This document shows positions 34,651 through 42,939 of a DNA stretch of 64,000 bases, piece after piece (positions within the stretch are counted from its first letter, which is position 1; each line of letters opens with the position of its first letter). The notes beneath the pieces were generated by a model. That model ran no database searches and was not told where the DNA came from. It worked only from the letters and a program-made list of their open reading frames with translations. The position numbers and the translations under genes are program-made. Location: NCBI RefSeq assembly GCF_902364355.1, contig NZ_CABJDK010000001.1, positions 430,264 to 494,263 on the forward strand, given 5' to 3'. Source of the stretch: Collinsella aerofaciens (GTDB taxonomy: Bacteria; Actinomycetota; Coriobacteriia; Coriobacteriales; Coriobacteriaceae).

Positions 34651-35458
34651 TGAGCACACCCCCAGCACGAAAGCTCACGAGAGCGTAAATCAATACCGAT
34701 AAACAGCTGGCTGCCACGCCATAGCCCAGAAGCGCCAGTTGCCCCATATCGCTATACCCAAGGGCGCATCCGACTCCAAGGTACGGCCCAGGAAGGAAGA
34801 AGATCCATCGCAAGGATGGTATAGGTGCCTGAAGGAAGGCTCCGTAGAGCGTCAAGCTCATGACAAATCCGATTATTATTGCAGCCCCGCTCAATACAGC
34901 GCTGCCTGTAATCCGATAGATGGTCACCGTCTCCAGCGCAACCGATATCACCAATACGGTGTTGACTATCATTGCAGGCAAAAATGCAGCCAGCATGCCA
35001 TGCGCGTAGCTATGCCCTCCACGTATTATGGCTATTGCAAACAGAAGAAAGCAAAGCGCACTATATGCTGCGCCAATTATTAAAGCAGACGAAAGCGCAT
35101 GAGCTAGAGCCCCATAAAAGCGGGTAAGACCTCTTGCTGAAGAAATTCGGTATCCCTCTTCATAGCCGTGCTCCTGTAAAATCGCCAGGCAAACGATGAG
35201 TGGAACGAACAGAGAGGTGCCGGCAAAAGCACTGCGCACAAGGGACTCATCGGGTGCAGAAGGATCGATTACATTCCAGAAGAAACCAATATCCTCCCCA
35301 AAAACGCTATTGCCAAAGGCGAGCAACGTTGTTCCGTTTTTTAGAAAGACACCGAAGAGAAGGCCGAACGCCAGCATAAGCGCAAGACCAAGCTTCGCCG
35401 GAAACATCCTGTACAAACGCATCATATCTGCCTTTATGGGATGGATCGCCCGCTTCAT
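34634..35458 (-). CDS. ABC-2 type permease subunit B
   Basis: A 274-residue six-helix membrane protein starting MKRAIHPIKADMMRLYRMFP. The first helix (LGLALMLAFGLLFGVFLKNG) is followed by an outside loop of ~55 residues, then five helices, the same plan as subunit A, so the pair probably forms a heterodimer. The start overlaps the ATPase stop as ATGA. Function as a peptide or lantibiotic exporter is inferred from the operon. Confidence 0.7.
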   Translation of the reverse strand: MKRAIHPIKADMMRLYRMFPAKLGLALMLAFGLLFGVFLKNGTTLLAFGNSVFGEDIGFFWNVIDPSAPDESLVRSAFAGTSLFVPLIVCLAILQEHGYEEGYRISSARGLTRFYGALAHALSSALIIGAAYSALCFLLFAIAIIRGGHSYAHGMLAAFLPAMIVNTVLVISVALETVTIYRITGSAVLSGAAIIIGFVMSLTLYGAFLQAPIPSLRWIFFLPGPYLGVGCALGYSDMGQLALLGYGVAASCLSVLIYALVSFRAGGVLNGSSD

Positions 35459-36216
35459 AGCGAGACCGCCTTCATCAAGCGCCTGTAATACTCTTTTAAG
35501 GACGACGCCTCATCCCTTATGATGTCCATCGATTCCTTTTTCAGCAGTTCGCCGTCATGAAGAAACAGGCAGCATGTTGCAACCGATGCCAGCTCATCCA
35601 AGTCGTGGCTAGAAATAAGCATGGTTTTGCCCTGTTCTTGATTCAATCGACCGATAAGGGCCCATATACTCTCGATGCCCAGCGGGTCCAACCCGTTTGC
35701 TGGCTCATCAAAAATAAGCAGATCAGTGTCACCCAATAAAGCCGTAGCTATATCCAGTCGCCGTTTCATTCCCAGAGAAAAACTGCTCACGCTCTTTTTC
35801 TCATCGACGTCCAGCCCGACCAGGCCCAAGACGCGAGGAACCTCACGCTTCTCATCGAGCCCCCATTCCGCACATCGGATCCGAAGGTTCTCAGCCGCAC
35901 TGAGAGATTGGTATGCTCCGCAGGAATCTGGCACATAGCCGACACGCGTCCGCATCAGGCTCAGCTCTTTTTTCGACTTGCCTCCAAAGAGCTCCACGCT
36001 CCCCGACGATGGCTCACAGAGGCCCAGCACTATTTTAATAAGCGTGCTTTTGCCCGCCCCGTTTGCACCAACAAGGGCACAAAGCTCAGACTGATCCACC
36101 TCGAAGGAAACGTCATGCAAAACGCGCCGTTTCCCGTAGCGCTTTGACACCCTTGATAGCCTTATCGTTGATGCGTTCATTGGCCTCCCGTTCCGCTTGA
36201 TAGCAAAACCGCTCAT
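35455..36216 (-). CDS. ABC transporter ATP-binding protein (BcrA-like)
   Basis: A 253-residue ATPase. Walker A is VGANGAGKSTLIKIVLGL, Q-loop at VGYVPDSCGAYQSLSAAENL, signature SSFSLGMKRRLDIATALL (S-F-S-L-G-M in place of LSGGQ, usual in BcrA/CcmA-type subunits), Walker B LLIFDEPANGLDPLG and switch ISSHDL. The start at 36216 has AAGGA five bases upstream; MNASTIRLSRV at 36180 is an alternative. It heads the three-gene exporter operon. Upstream on the same strand lie an XRE regulator and a DUF2975 protein, separated by a terminator. Confidence 0.9.
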   Translation of the reverse strand: MSGFAIKRNGRPMNASTIRLSRVSKRYGKRRVLHDVSFEVDQSELCALVGANGAGKSTLIKIVLGLCEPSSGSVELFGGKSKKELSLMRTRVGYVPDSCGAYQSLSAAENLRIRCAEWGLDEKREVPRVLGLVGLDVDEKKSVSSFSLGMKRRLDIATALLGDTDLLIFDEPANGLDPLGIESIWALIGRLNQEQGKTMLISSHDLDELASVATCCLFLHDGELLKKESMDIIRDEASSLKEYYRRLMKAVSL

Positions 36217-36291
36217 ATCGTTCCTTCTTTACTTTATCGTTTTACATAATTGTTATTGTTTTTCGATAACACATATTTGTCAAGATAATCT

Positions 36292-36320
36292 AAAAGAAAG
36301 AACCCGTGTTAGACACGGGT
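36292..36320 (-). terminator. Intrinsic terminator behind the XRE gene
   Basis: ACCCGTGT / ACACGGGT arms with a three-base loop followed by TCTTTCTTTT on the minus strand. Confidence 0.85.
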
Positions 36321-36360
36321 CCCTTCACGCTGATATTTCGTTTTAGTTGTTCGCCTTAAG

Positions 36361-36690
36361 CTACTCGTCGCTCAAATCGACAGCAAAGACTGATGTCGGA
36401 AGCGACGCCTCATTGCCTCCGCCGTCCCGCATCTGCCTCACAACGTTTTTTGCACGCTCAACAATAAGCTCCTCAAGCTCTTTCTCACTCACGCGCTGAA
36501 TAATATCTCCAGGTTGACAATCAAGCTCATCACAGATATCGAGGAGCGTCTTTAGGCGAATAGCTTTTATCTTTCCGTTTCTAAGCTTTGAAATATTAGC
36601 CGGAGTATGCCCCGTCGCCCGAATCAGATCAGCACTGGTCTTTCCGGTCTTAAGCAGCTGCGTCTCAAGCTCGATGATGAGATAGCTCAT
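36361..36690 (-). CDS. XRE-family regulator (YozG-like)
   Basis: A 109-residue protein with a Cro/C1 helix-turn-helix over residues ~5-65 (SADLIRATGHTPANISKLRN, then IRLKTLLDICDELDCQPGDI), followed by an acidic helix and a short tail. The compact HTH-plus-tail form is like the YozG regulators that partner DUF2975 membrane proteins. It has a GGAGG site and starts 8 bp after the DUF2975 stop, so the two form one transcript. Confidence 0.88.
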   Translation of the reverse strand: MSYLIIELETQLLKTGKTSADLIRATGHTPANISKLRNGKIKAIRLKTLLDICDELDCQPGDIIQRVSEKELEELIVERAKNVVRQMRDGGGNEASLPTSVFAVDLSDE

Positions 36691-36698
36691 GTTTCCTC

Positions 36699-37259
36699 CT
36701 ACACAAGCTCGTCAGACTGCTCTTGGAGCAGCGAGGCATAACTCCAGATCGCCGAGATAAACAAACAGACAACTGCGCCGATAAACGACCCCGCATCAAA
36801 GGTAGCGCCTTGGCAAATCTCAATAACGAAGGAATGAGGCACGATGTAAAGCTCCAGTCCGCCAATGGTGAGATTGACCGATCCATAGGCACCAACAAGC
36901 GAAACCGCGGCGTTAACAGCAAAGGCAAGCGCGAGAACACGGATAAGCCGCACATGCGTCTTGGTAAAGGGCGAGACGCCTCGCGAGATGTTACGGCTGA
37001 TCCCGCACAAAACGACAAGCGAAATACCCACGACGAGTGCCAGGCACAGTCCGCTTGGGATAACGATGCACCCGCCATTGAGAAGCGTCACGACACCGAA
37101 AGAATCGACAGAAGCAACGTTTGCAACCGCATACCAGATCACGTAAACAACCAACGCGGCAAAAGCGACGAGCATCCCTGCAAAAACGGTTGCCATGCAA
37201 AAACCAAGCTTCCTGATTTTTTCGCCCGCCTTGGCCATACGCTGAACGCTGTTGGACAT
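36699..37259 (-). CDS. DUF2975 membrane protein
   Basis: A 186-residue protein from the ATG at 37259 (MSNSVQRMAKAGEKIRKLGF) with four hydrophobic segments; GAGGGTGAG lies just upstream, while the longer frame to 37358 has no ribosome site. The spacing of helices and the polar loop SRNISRGVSPFTKTHVRLIR between helix 2 and helix 3 are typical of DUF2975, a family of unknown function nearly always paired with a small XRE regulator, as here. Confidence 0.8.
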   Translation of the reverse strand: MSNSVQRMAKAGEKIRKLGFCMATVFAGMLVAFAALVVYVIWYAVANVASVDSFGVVTLLNGGCIVIPSGLCLALVVGISLVVLCGISRNISRGVSPFTKTHVRLIRVLALAFAVNAAVSLVGAYGSVNLTIGGLELYIVPHSFVIEICQGATFDAGSFIGAVVCLFISAIWSYASLLQEQSDELV

Positions 37260-37401
37260 ACACTCACCCTCATCGACTCTATCGTTATTCGAACAGTTTA
37301 TCGAACAACGATATGGATTGCATGCGGAAAGCCCCGCCAGTGCGCATAGGCCATTCACTAATCAGAAGAGATGAGCGTGGATTTTTGGACACGTATCGAA
37401 C

Positions 37402-37465
37402 GAGCGTGGATAATCTCCCACTTTGAGGCCGCCACCGGGCCTAAAACGGGAGATTATCCACGCTC
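37402..37465. repeat. Intergenic palindrome with 18-bp perfect arms
   Basis: GAGCGTGGATAATCTCCC and its exact complement enclose 28 bases that themselves contain AGGCC/GGCCT. A lone half copy (GAGCGTGGAT) lies 30 bp to the left. No ORF. Confidence 0.75.
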
Positions 37466-37489
37466 ATAGTCATCAAGGCTCACAGCCTC

Positions 37490-37846
37490 TTACTCGGCCG
37501 CCTCGCGCAGGGCCGACATCGTAGCCGCATATTGCTGCTGCAGCGCATGCATTCCCTCGCGAGCGCCGTCAACGGCATCGGCGCCGCGCAGCGCTTCCGT
37601 CACCACGACCGCCGGCTCGTACAGATTGTTGAATCCCAGGTTCTGGCTCACGCCCTTGAGCGTGTGCGCTGCCATAAACGCACTCTTGGCGTCTCCTGCC
37701 GCCATGGCAGCCTCCAGCTTGTCCATGCTCTCGTCATCCAAAAACTTGAGGGCAAAGCGGGCAAGCATTTCCTCGCCCATCAGCCGAGCGCACGCATCGT
37801 CATAATTAGCGCCGATCTTCTCATACGCCTCACGCATGGAAATCAT
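37490..37846 (-). CDS. Hpt domain phosphotransfer protein
   Basis: A 118-residue single Hpt domain. The phospho-accepting His is in AFMAAHTLKGVSQNLGF (AHTLKG, near residue 61), preceded by a helix MDKLEAAMAAGDAKS as in HPt proteins of phosphorelays. It lies 24 bp downstream of the GGDEF-like/REC/HD-GYP regulator and both read the same way, so it may pass phosphate to that REC domain. No histidine kinase is encoded nearby. Confidence 0.9.
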   Translation of the reverse strand: MISMREAYEKIGANYDDACARLMGEEMLARFALKFLDDESMDKLEAAMAAGDAKSAFMAAHTLKGVSQNLGFNNLYEPAVVVTEALRGADAVDGAREGMHALQQQYAATMSALREAAE

Positions 37847-37870
37847 GGATTAAAAACTCCTTTGATCAAA

Positions 37871-39751
37871 CTAAATCGTGGGAAACGCGACGACGTCGGC
37901 GGGGCGTGCCAACGTCTCGGCAATTTGGTCTTGCACCTCGAGCAGGCAATCGAGCAGCAGCGGGTTAAAGGTGCCGCACTTACCGTCCAGGATCATCTGG
38001 ATTGCCTCCTCGTGCGGGATAGCGTCCTTGTACACGCGCACACTCGTCAGTGCATCGTACACGTCGGCCACCGAAACCACCTGCGCGGCGATGGGGATAT
38101 CGTCGCCCTTGAGGCCATCGGGATAACCCTTGCCGTCCCAGCGCTCGTGATGCCAACGCGCAATCTGGTACGCATATTCCATAAGCGCATTGCCGGCGTG
38201 ATGGCTACCCAGCTCAAGCAGCATATCGGCGCCGATCGTGGTATGCGTCTTCATGATCTCGAACTCCTCGGGCGTAAGGCGTCCGGGCTTGTTGAGAATC
38301 GCATCGTCAATCGACATCTTGCCGATATCGTGCAGCGCCGAAGCCAGGGCGATCGTGGAGCGTTCCTCATTGTCGAGGAAGATCGTGCCGCTACGCTGGA
38401 CCAGACAGCCAAGCAGCAGCTCGGTCAGCTTCTCGATGTTCGTAACGTGCCTGCCGCTCTCGCCGTTGCGAAGCTCCATGACGCCAGCCATGATGTCGAT
38501 GAGCATGCGACTGTTCTTGACGCGCTCGTTGTACTGCTGGGACAGCAGGCTCGTCAGGCGGCGCTGTTTGGCGTACAGGCGGATGGTGTTGTTTACGCGG
38601 CGGCGCACGATACGGGAGTCAAACGGGCGGTTGATATAGTCTGAGGCGCCCAGCTCGTACGCGCGCAGAACCATATCATCGGAATCTTCACTCGAAATCA
38701 TGATGACAGGCAGATTGTCGATGCCCGATCGGCGCGACAGATCGGCCAGTACCTCAAAGCCGCTTATGCCCGGCATGACAATATCCAGCAGCACGAGCGA
38801 CAACTCATCGCCATAGCGGTCGACCATGTCGAGTGCCGTACGACCGTTGTCGGCCTCGAGGATGCAATACTCGTCCTTGAGCATCTCGTTGAGAATGACT
38901 CGGTTCATCTCGGAGTCATCGACAATAAGCACCAAAGGCTTTTCGCTTTGGAAAGCCTCGATGGAATCGGCGTCGGTCACGACCGTACCGGCTTTTGCCT
39001 TAGCGCGGCTCAATAACTGGACAGCGCGGCCAACGCCCTCATCGACCGTCTCGCCATGAATGCGAACACCACCAACACATGCCGTCAAGCTCACGTACTC
39101 ATGGCCCGGAATAATCGTGGAACGAACGGCATCGGACACCTGATGCAGGCGACGGGTGAAGTCATCGGAGGGAGTATTGGGCATGACAACCACAAACTTG
39201 TCGCAGCCATAGCGCACAAGCTCGTCAGTCGAACGGATTCCGCTGCGTATGGCTGTCGCCACAGCACCGAGCGCAAGGTCGCCGGCATGACGGCCACATG
39301 TATCGTTGAAGACCCTAAAATCATCAAGGTCGATCATCGCAACGCCGGCATTCATGCGGACGCTTCGGAGCTTTTCCTCGTAATATCGGCGATTGCGCAC
39401 ACTCGTCAGCACGTCGGTGTAGACAAGGTCCTCTTCTGCGGCCTCTTGCTCATCGATCGGACGCACCATCAGCAGGACATGAGGCTCGCCCTCGACCTTC
39501 AGAGGGCGCAGGCGAGCGCGGTACTCAGTACCATCATTGAGCAGCTGCTCCGACACCTCATCGGAGTCTGCCAAGGCCTCAAGACTTGACTGACGCAGAC
39601 AAGGGCAGCGATCGCCGGCGAGCAGGCAGTTAGGCTCGCTCTTAATCTGATCGGCCGACAGCAAACGTACCACGGGGTAGGTCTTCGCGACACGGGCGAC
39701 CTCGGCGGCAGCCTCCTCATCGGTTAGATTGACCTCGTGATTATTGAGCAT
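37871..39751 (-). CDS. GGDEF-like/REC/HD-GYP regulator
   Basis: A 626-residue multi-domain protein. An N-terminal region (~1-105) contains a Cys cluster CLLAGDRCPC. A GGDEF-fold domain follows (~108-265) but its signature is degenerate: RYGCDKF in place of RYGGDEF, so diguanylate cyclase activity is unlikely. A receiver domain (~272-390) has LVLIVDDSEMN and the phospho-acceptor Asp in VLLDIVMPGISG. The HD-GYP domain (~405-600) is complete: ALHDIGK, then HHERWDGKGYPDGL, and TSVRVYK, so it can be a c-di-GMP phosphodiesterase. It probably links a phosphorelay (Hpt next door) to c-di-GMP breakdown. Confidence 0.92.
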   Translation of the reverse strand: MLNNHEVNLTDEEAAAEVARVAKTYPVVRLLSADQIKSEPNCLLAGDRCPCLRQSSLEALADSDEVSEQLLNDGTEYRARLRPLKVEGEPHVLLMVRPIDEQEAAEEDLVYTDVLTSVRNRRYYEEKLRSVRMNAGVAMIDLDDFRVFNDTCGRHAGDLALGAVATAIRSGIRSTDELVRYGCDKFVVVMPNTPSDDFTRRLHQVSDAVRSTIIPGHEYVSLTACVGGVRIHGETVDEGVGRAVQLLSRAKAKAGTVVTDADSIEAFQSEKPLVLIVDDSEMNRVILNEMLKDEYCILEADNGRTALDMVDRYGDELSLVLLDIVMPGISGFEVLADLSRRSGIDNLPVIMISSEDSDDMVLRAYELGASDYINRPFDSRIVRRRVNNTIRLYAKQRRLTSLLSQQYNERVKNSRMLIDIMAGVMELRNGESGRHVTNIEKLTELLLGCLVQRSGTIFLDNEERSTIALASALHDIGKMSIDDAILNKPGRLTPEEFEIMKTHTTIGADMLLELGSHHAGNALMEYAYQIARWHHERWDGKGYPDGLKGDDIPIAAQVVSVADVYDALTSVRVYKDAIPHEEAIQMILDGKCGTFNPLLLDCLLEVQDQIAETLARPADVVAFPTI

Positions 39752-39962
39752 ATGGGGCCCTTTCGATAGTTTCGCATGGTAGCGGTGGGTTCCAAATGGT
39801 ACAAGGGTAACACCTTGTCGATGCAGGTAAGTACGTGAATGCTGTTACATTTTTATGAGTTGGCAGGCGGCGCGATTGAAGTCGCAGACGTGAGGTTTTG
39901 AGCACATTTGTTAACACGGCCGAAACGTTTGCGGGTGAAGCCTGCTTTGGCCATTGCGGGTG

Positions 39963-40760
39963 TTAGAGCCCCAGGATGCCACGGACAGCCCGGGCAGCCG
40001 CTGCCGGGCGATCGCGCAGACCGTTATGCGCGCCCGGAATCGTCACGAGAGGGCAATCGAGATATTCGGCAGCCGCTCGCGTACCAGCCTCGCGGGGCGT
40101 GCCAATCGAGAGCTCGCCCAGGAGCACGGCGGCCACCGTTTTTGACGCGCGAACGCTATTCCAATCGGGAACGCAGGTCATAGTAATCCCGTATTCGTTC
40201 GCCATAAAGCAACGACCATTGCGCAGGGCATGTTTGACTTCCGCTTCGGTCGTCCCAGGAGCCTCGGGGTCCAAGTCGCCGAGGGCTCCCAAGAAAAGCC
40301 GGAGCGCCCTTGAAACCTTTCCAGCCGCAATCATATCGAGCAAAACCGGAGCTGCGCCCATACCGACGCCTTCGGCCGACACAGCCGGCTCATGCAGAAT
40401 CGTACGGGCGACGAGATGGGGTTCGGTGCGGAGAAGCTCCAGCGCCACCAACGTACCGGCGCTATGCGCAAGCACATTTGCCGGAGCGCCAACGTGTTCG
40501 ATCACGGCTTGCAGGTCGGCGGCCTGAGCGGCAAGATCATAGCTGCCGTCTGCCGCATCGCTGCTGCCACCGCAGCCGCGGCGGTCGTAGGCAATTACGC
40601 GGTAGTTGCGGCTGAGCTCACAAGCGATACCGTCAAAAAATGTGCCGTCGACACAAGCACCGTGCACGCACACCAAGGCAGGAGTATCAGGCGACACATC
40701 CGGGCCGGCATATTCGCGACAGGCAATCGTGGTGCCCGCGTTCTCGACCGTAAAATCCAT
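39963..40760 (-). CDS. Alpha/beta hydrolase
   Basis: A 265-residue hydrolase fold protein. LVCVHGACVDGTFFD gives the oxyanion HGxx motif, the nucleophile elbow is VLAHSAGTLVAL (Ser near residue 99), and the catalytic His is in TIPGAHNGLRDRP near the C-terminus; the acidic residue is probably in the SIGTPREAG region. A helical lid lies at ~125-200. Relatives are esterases or chloroperoxidase-like enzymes; the substrate is unknown. Monocistronic; starts divergent from the radical SAM gene. Confidence 0.85.
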   Translation of the reverse strand: MDFTVENAGTTIACREYAGPDVSPDTPALVCVHGACVDGTFFDGIACELSRNYRVIAYDRRGCGGSSDAADGSYDLAAQAADLQAVIEHVGAPANVLAHSAGTLVALELLRTEPHLVARTILHEPAVSAEGVGMGAAPVLLDMIAAGKVSRALRLFLGALGDLDPEAPGTTEAEVKHALRNGRCFMANEYGITMTCVPDWNSVRASKTVAAVLLGELSIGTPREAGTRAAAEYLDCPLVTIPGAHNGLRDRPAAAARAVRGILGL

Positions 40761-40985
40761 GTTGTGCCCCCATCATCAATGCTCATCCAGTTGCACGTCA
40801 GTGCGGTTGGATGGACCCGCATTGCCTTACGCCTTGTTAACAGATTAACTGTACCCGACCCGAGGCTTTTCATGGCACGGCATAATGAGCGACGTGAAAA
40901 AACGAAACTTGTAAAGCAAGAGCCCACACCTTGCTTTGGAGCCGATGCTATGCTTAGGCACAATTGTCTTGAGGAGCATATGCCT

Positions 40986-41762
40986 ATGTCTACGTTTTTG
41001 AATGCCAGCCCCATCTTTGGGCCCGTTCGCAGCCGTCGCCTTGGCCTCTCGCTCGGCGTCAACATGATGCCGGCCAGCGGCAAAATCTGCACGTTCGACT
41101 GCATTTACTGCGAAAACGGCCTCAACGCCGAGCGCCCCTGTCATGAGCCGTACAACACGGCTGCCGTGGTACTCGACGCGCTCGAGGCAAAGCTGCGCGA
41201 GATGGCAGCCGAGGGCGAGCTCCCCGATGTGATCACGTTCGCAGGCAACGGCGAGCCCACCGCCGCACCGGAGTTTCCGCAGGCCATCGCCGGCGCCGTC
41301 GCGTTGCGCGACGAGCTTGCCCCAAACTCCAAGATCGCCGTGCTCTCCAACGGCACGCGCGCCGACCGCCCCGAAGTGCACGACGCGCTCATGATGGTCG
41401 ACGACAACATCCTCAAGCTCGATATCGTCGACCCGGCGTTTATCCAGCTGCTCGACCAGCCCGTTGGCGCCTACGACGTCGAGCACCAGATCGAGACGTT
41501 CGCAAGCTTTGACGGTCACGTTATTATCCAGACGATCTTTTTGACCGGCGAGTATCAGGGCAAGCCCATCGACAACACCGGCGAGGAGTACGTTGCCCCC
41601 TGGCTCGCGGCACTTGAGCGCATTCGCCCACAAGAAGCGACCATCTACACGGTGGCGCGCGAGACGCCGGTCGCCGGCCTTGCCAAAGCTGCGCCCGAGG
41701 TGCTCGACGCCATTGCCGCGCGCGTACGCGCCCTCGGCATCCCCTGCCAGGTGAGCTACTAG
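40986..41762 (+). CDS. Radical SAM protein
   Basis: A 258-residue protein with the radical SAM cluster motif CTFDCIYC (CxxxCxxC, near residue 36) followed by the usual GNGEPT (TFAGNGEPTAAPEFPQAIAG) and a C-terminal part ending IPCQVSY. There is no auxiliary Fe-S domain, so it is of the short type often called radical SAM superfamily or Elp3-like wybutosine-type enzyme; the reaction is not known. GAGGAG lies nine bases before the ATG at 40986; the ATG at 40980 is too close. Long upstream in-frame reading is not supported. Confidence 0.86.
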   Translation: MSTFLNASPIFGPVRSRRLGLSLGVNMMPASGKICTFDCIYCENGLNAERPCHEPYNTAAVVLDALEAKLREMAAEGELPDVITFAGNGEPTAAPEFPQAIAGAVALRDELAPNSKIAVLSNGTRADRPEVHDALMMVDDNILKLDIVDPAFIQLLDQPVGAYDVEHQIETFASFDGHVIIQTIFLTGEYQGKPIDNTGEEYVAPWLAALERIRPQEATIYTVARETPVAGLAKAAPEVLDAIAARVRALGIPCQVSY

Positions 41763-41803
41763 CGAAACCACGCAGCAGCTAGTGCCCGCCATCCCGCTCC
41801 ATC

Positions 41804-41870
41804 AGTTGCGGTGATATAGTTCCTATTTATGCTGTTAAACCGCTTAAATCGGAACTATATCACCGCAACT
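41804..41870. repeat. Palindrome of the GTTGCGGTGA family
   Basis: AGTTGCGGTGATATAGTTCC (41804-41823) and its perfect complement (41851-41870), 27-base loop. Shares the outer AGTTGCGGTGA arms with 49725-49795. Between radical SAM and map genes. Confidence 0.8.
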
Positions 41871-41922
41871 TTTATGGACGCGTGGGTGGGCTATACTAGC
41901 TGCGAATGAAAGGAAGTTAGCC

Positions 41923-42810
41923 ATGTTTGACAACGGACCCGTGCCCGGCCGCAACGATGCTTGCTGGTGCGGCAGCGGCAAAAAATATAAGAAATGCCAT
42001 AGCGCCTTCGACGAGCGCCTCGAGCGCCTGTGGGAAGAGGGCTGGGAGGTTCTGCCCCGCACACTCTACAAAACGCCCGCCGATATCGAAGGCATTAAGC
42101 GTTCGGCCGCCATCAACGTGGGCGTGCTCGACTACGTGGGCGAGCACATCGCCGCGGGCATGACCACCAACCAGATCGACCAGATGATCTACGACTACAC
42201 CATCGAGCACGGTGGCACGCCGGCCGACCTCAACTATGAGGGCTATCCCAAGAGCGTATGCACCTCGATCAACGATGTGGTCTGTCACGGCATCCCCTGC
42301 GATACGGACGTGCTGCACGAGGGCGATATCATCAACGTGGACTGCTCCACGATTCTGGACGGCTACTTTAGCGATTCGAGCCGCATGTTCTGCATCGGCG
42401 AGGTCTCGGCCGAGCGCCAGCGCCTAGTCGACGTGACCCGCGCCAGCGTGGAAGCGGGCCTGGCCGCCGTCAAGCCGTGGCTGCCGCTCTCTGTTATGGC
42501 CGAGGCCGTGCAAAAGACGGTCGAGGACGCCGGTTTTAGCGTGGTGTGCGAGTACGGCGGACACGGCATTGGCAAGGAGTTCCACGAGGACCCGTTTGTA
42601 GGCTTTACCACCGAGGCGCCCGATGTGGACACCATCATGGCTCCGGGCATGGTCTTTACCATCGAGCCCATGGTCAATGCCGGAGCGCCCGACATCAAGA
42701 TTAGCAAGGATGACGGTTGGTGCGTGCGCACCAAGGACGGCAGCGATTCGGCCCAGTGCGAGGTACAGCTCGTGGTGACCGAGGACGGCTACGAGCTGCT
42801 GAGCTGGTAG
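41923..42810 (+). CDS. map: Methionine aminopeptidase with SEC-C zinc motif
   Basis: A 295-residue type I methionine aminopeptidase, the cobalt/iron/manganese enzyme that removes the initiator Met. An N-terminal SEC-C motif (GRNDACWCGSGKKYKKCH, residues ~9-26) binds zinc and may hold the enzyme at the ribosome. The catalytic domain (~45-293) has NVDCSTILDGYFSDSSRM (two metal Asp), EYGGHGIGKEFHEDP (His) and FTIEPM (Glu), with the last metal Glu in AQCEVQLVVTEDG. Residue order and length are normal. AAAGGAAG site upstream. Not in an operon. Confidence 0.94.
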   Translation: MFDNGPVPGRNDACWCGSGKKYKKCHSAFDERLERLWEEGWEVLPRTLYKTPADIEGIKRSAAINVGVLDYVGEHIAAGMTTNQIDQMIYDYTIEHGGTPADLNYEGYPKSVCTSINDVVCHGIPCDTDVLHEGDIINVDCSTILDGYFSDSSRMFCIGEVSAERQRLVDVTRASVEAGLAAVKPWLPLSVMAEAVQKTVEDAGFSVVCEYGGHGIGKEFHEDPFVGFTTEAPDVDTIMAPGMVFTIEPMVNAGAPDIKISKDDGWCVRTKDGSDSAQCEVQLVVTEDGYELLSW

Positions 42811-42867
42811 CCGCGGATGCGCCGGATGCTGACGGGCACGCTCGTCTTGCACCCGGCGTTTTATTTG

Positions 42868-42920
42868 AACGTTTTGCCTGATACAACCTGCCAAAATAAA
42901 CCTGTCCCTTTTTGGCAGGT
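42868..42920 (+). repeat. Dispersed hairpin repeat, CTGTCCC orientation
   Basis: AACCTGCCAAAATAAACC...GGCAGGT preceded by AACGTTTTGCCTGATAC. It lies between map and the dehydrogenase start and does not touch a stop codon. Confidence 0.78.
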
Positions 42921-42939
42921 CGAGCGGAAAGGACTGCTT

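Noticed and set aside
40392-40985. N-terminal extension of the radical SAM gene
   Set aside because: Overlaps the alpha/beta hydrolase gene in antisense; the first conserved residues follow the ATG at 40986.
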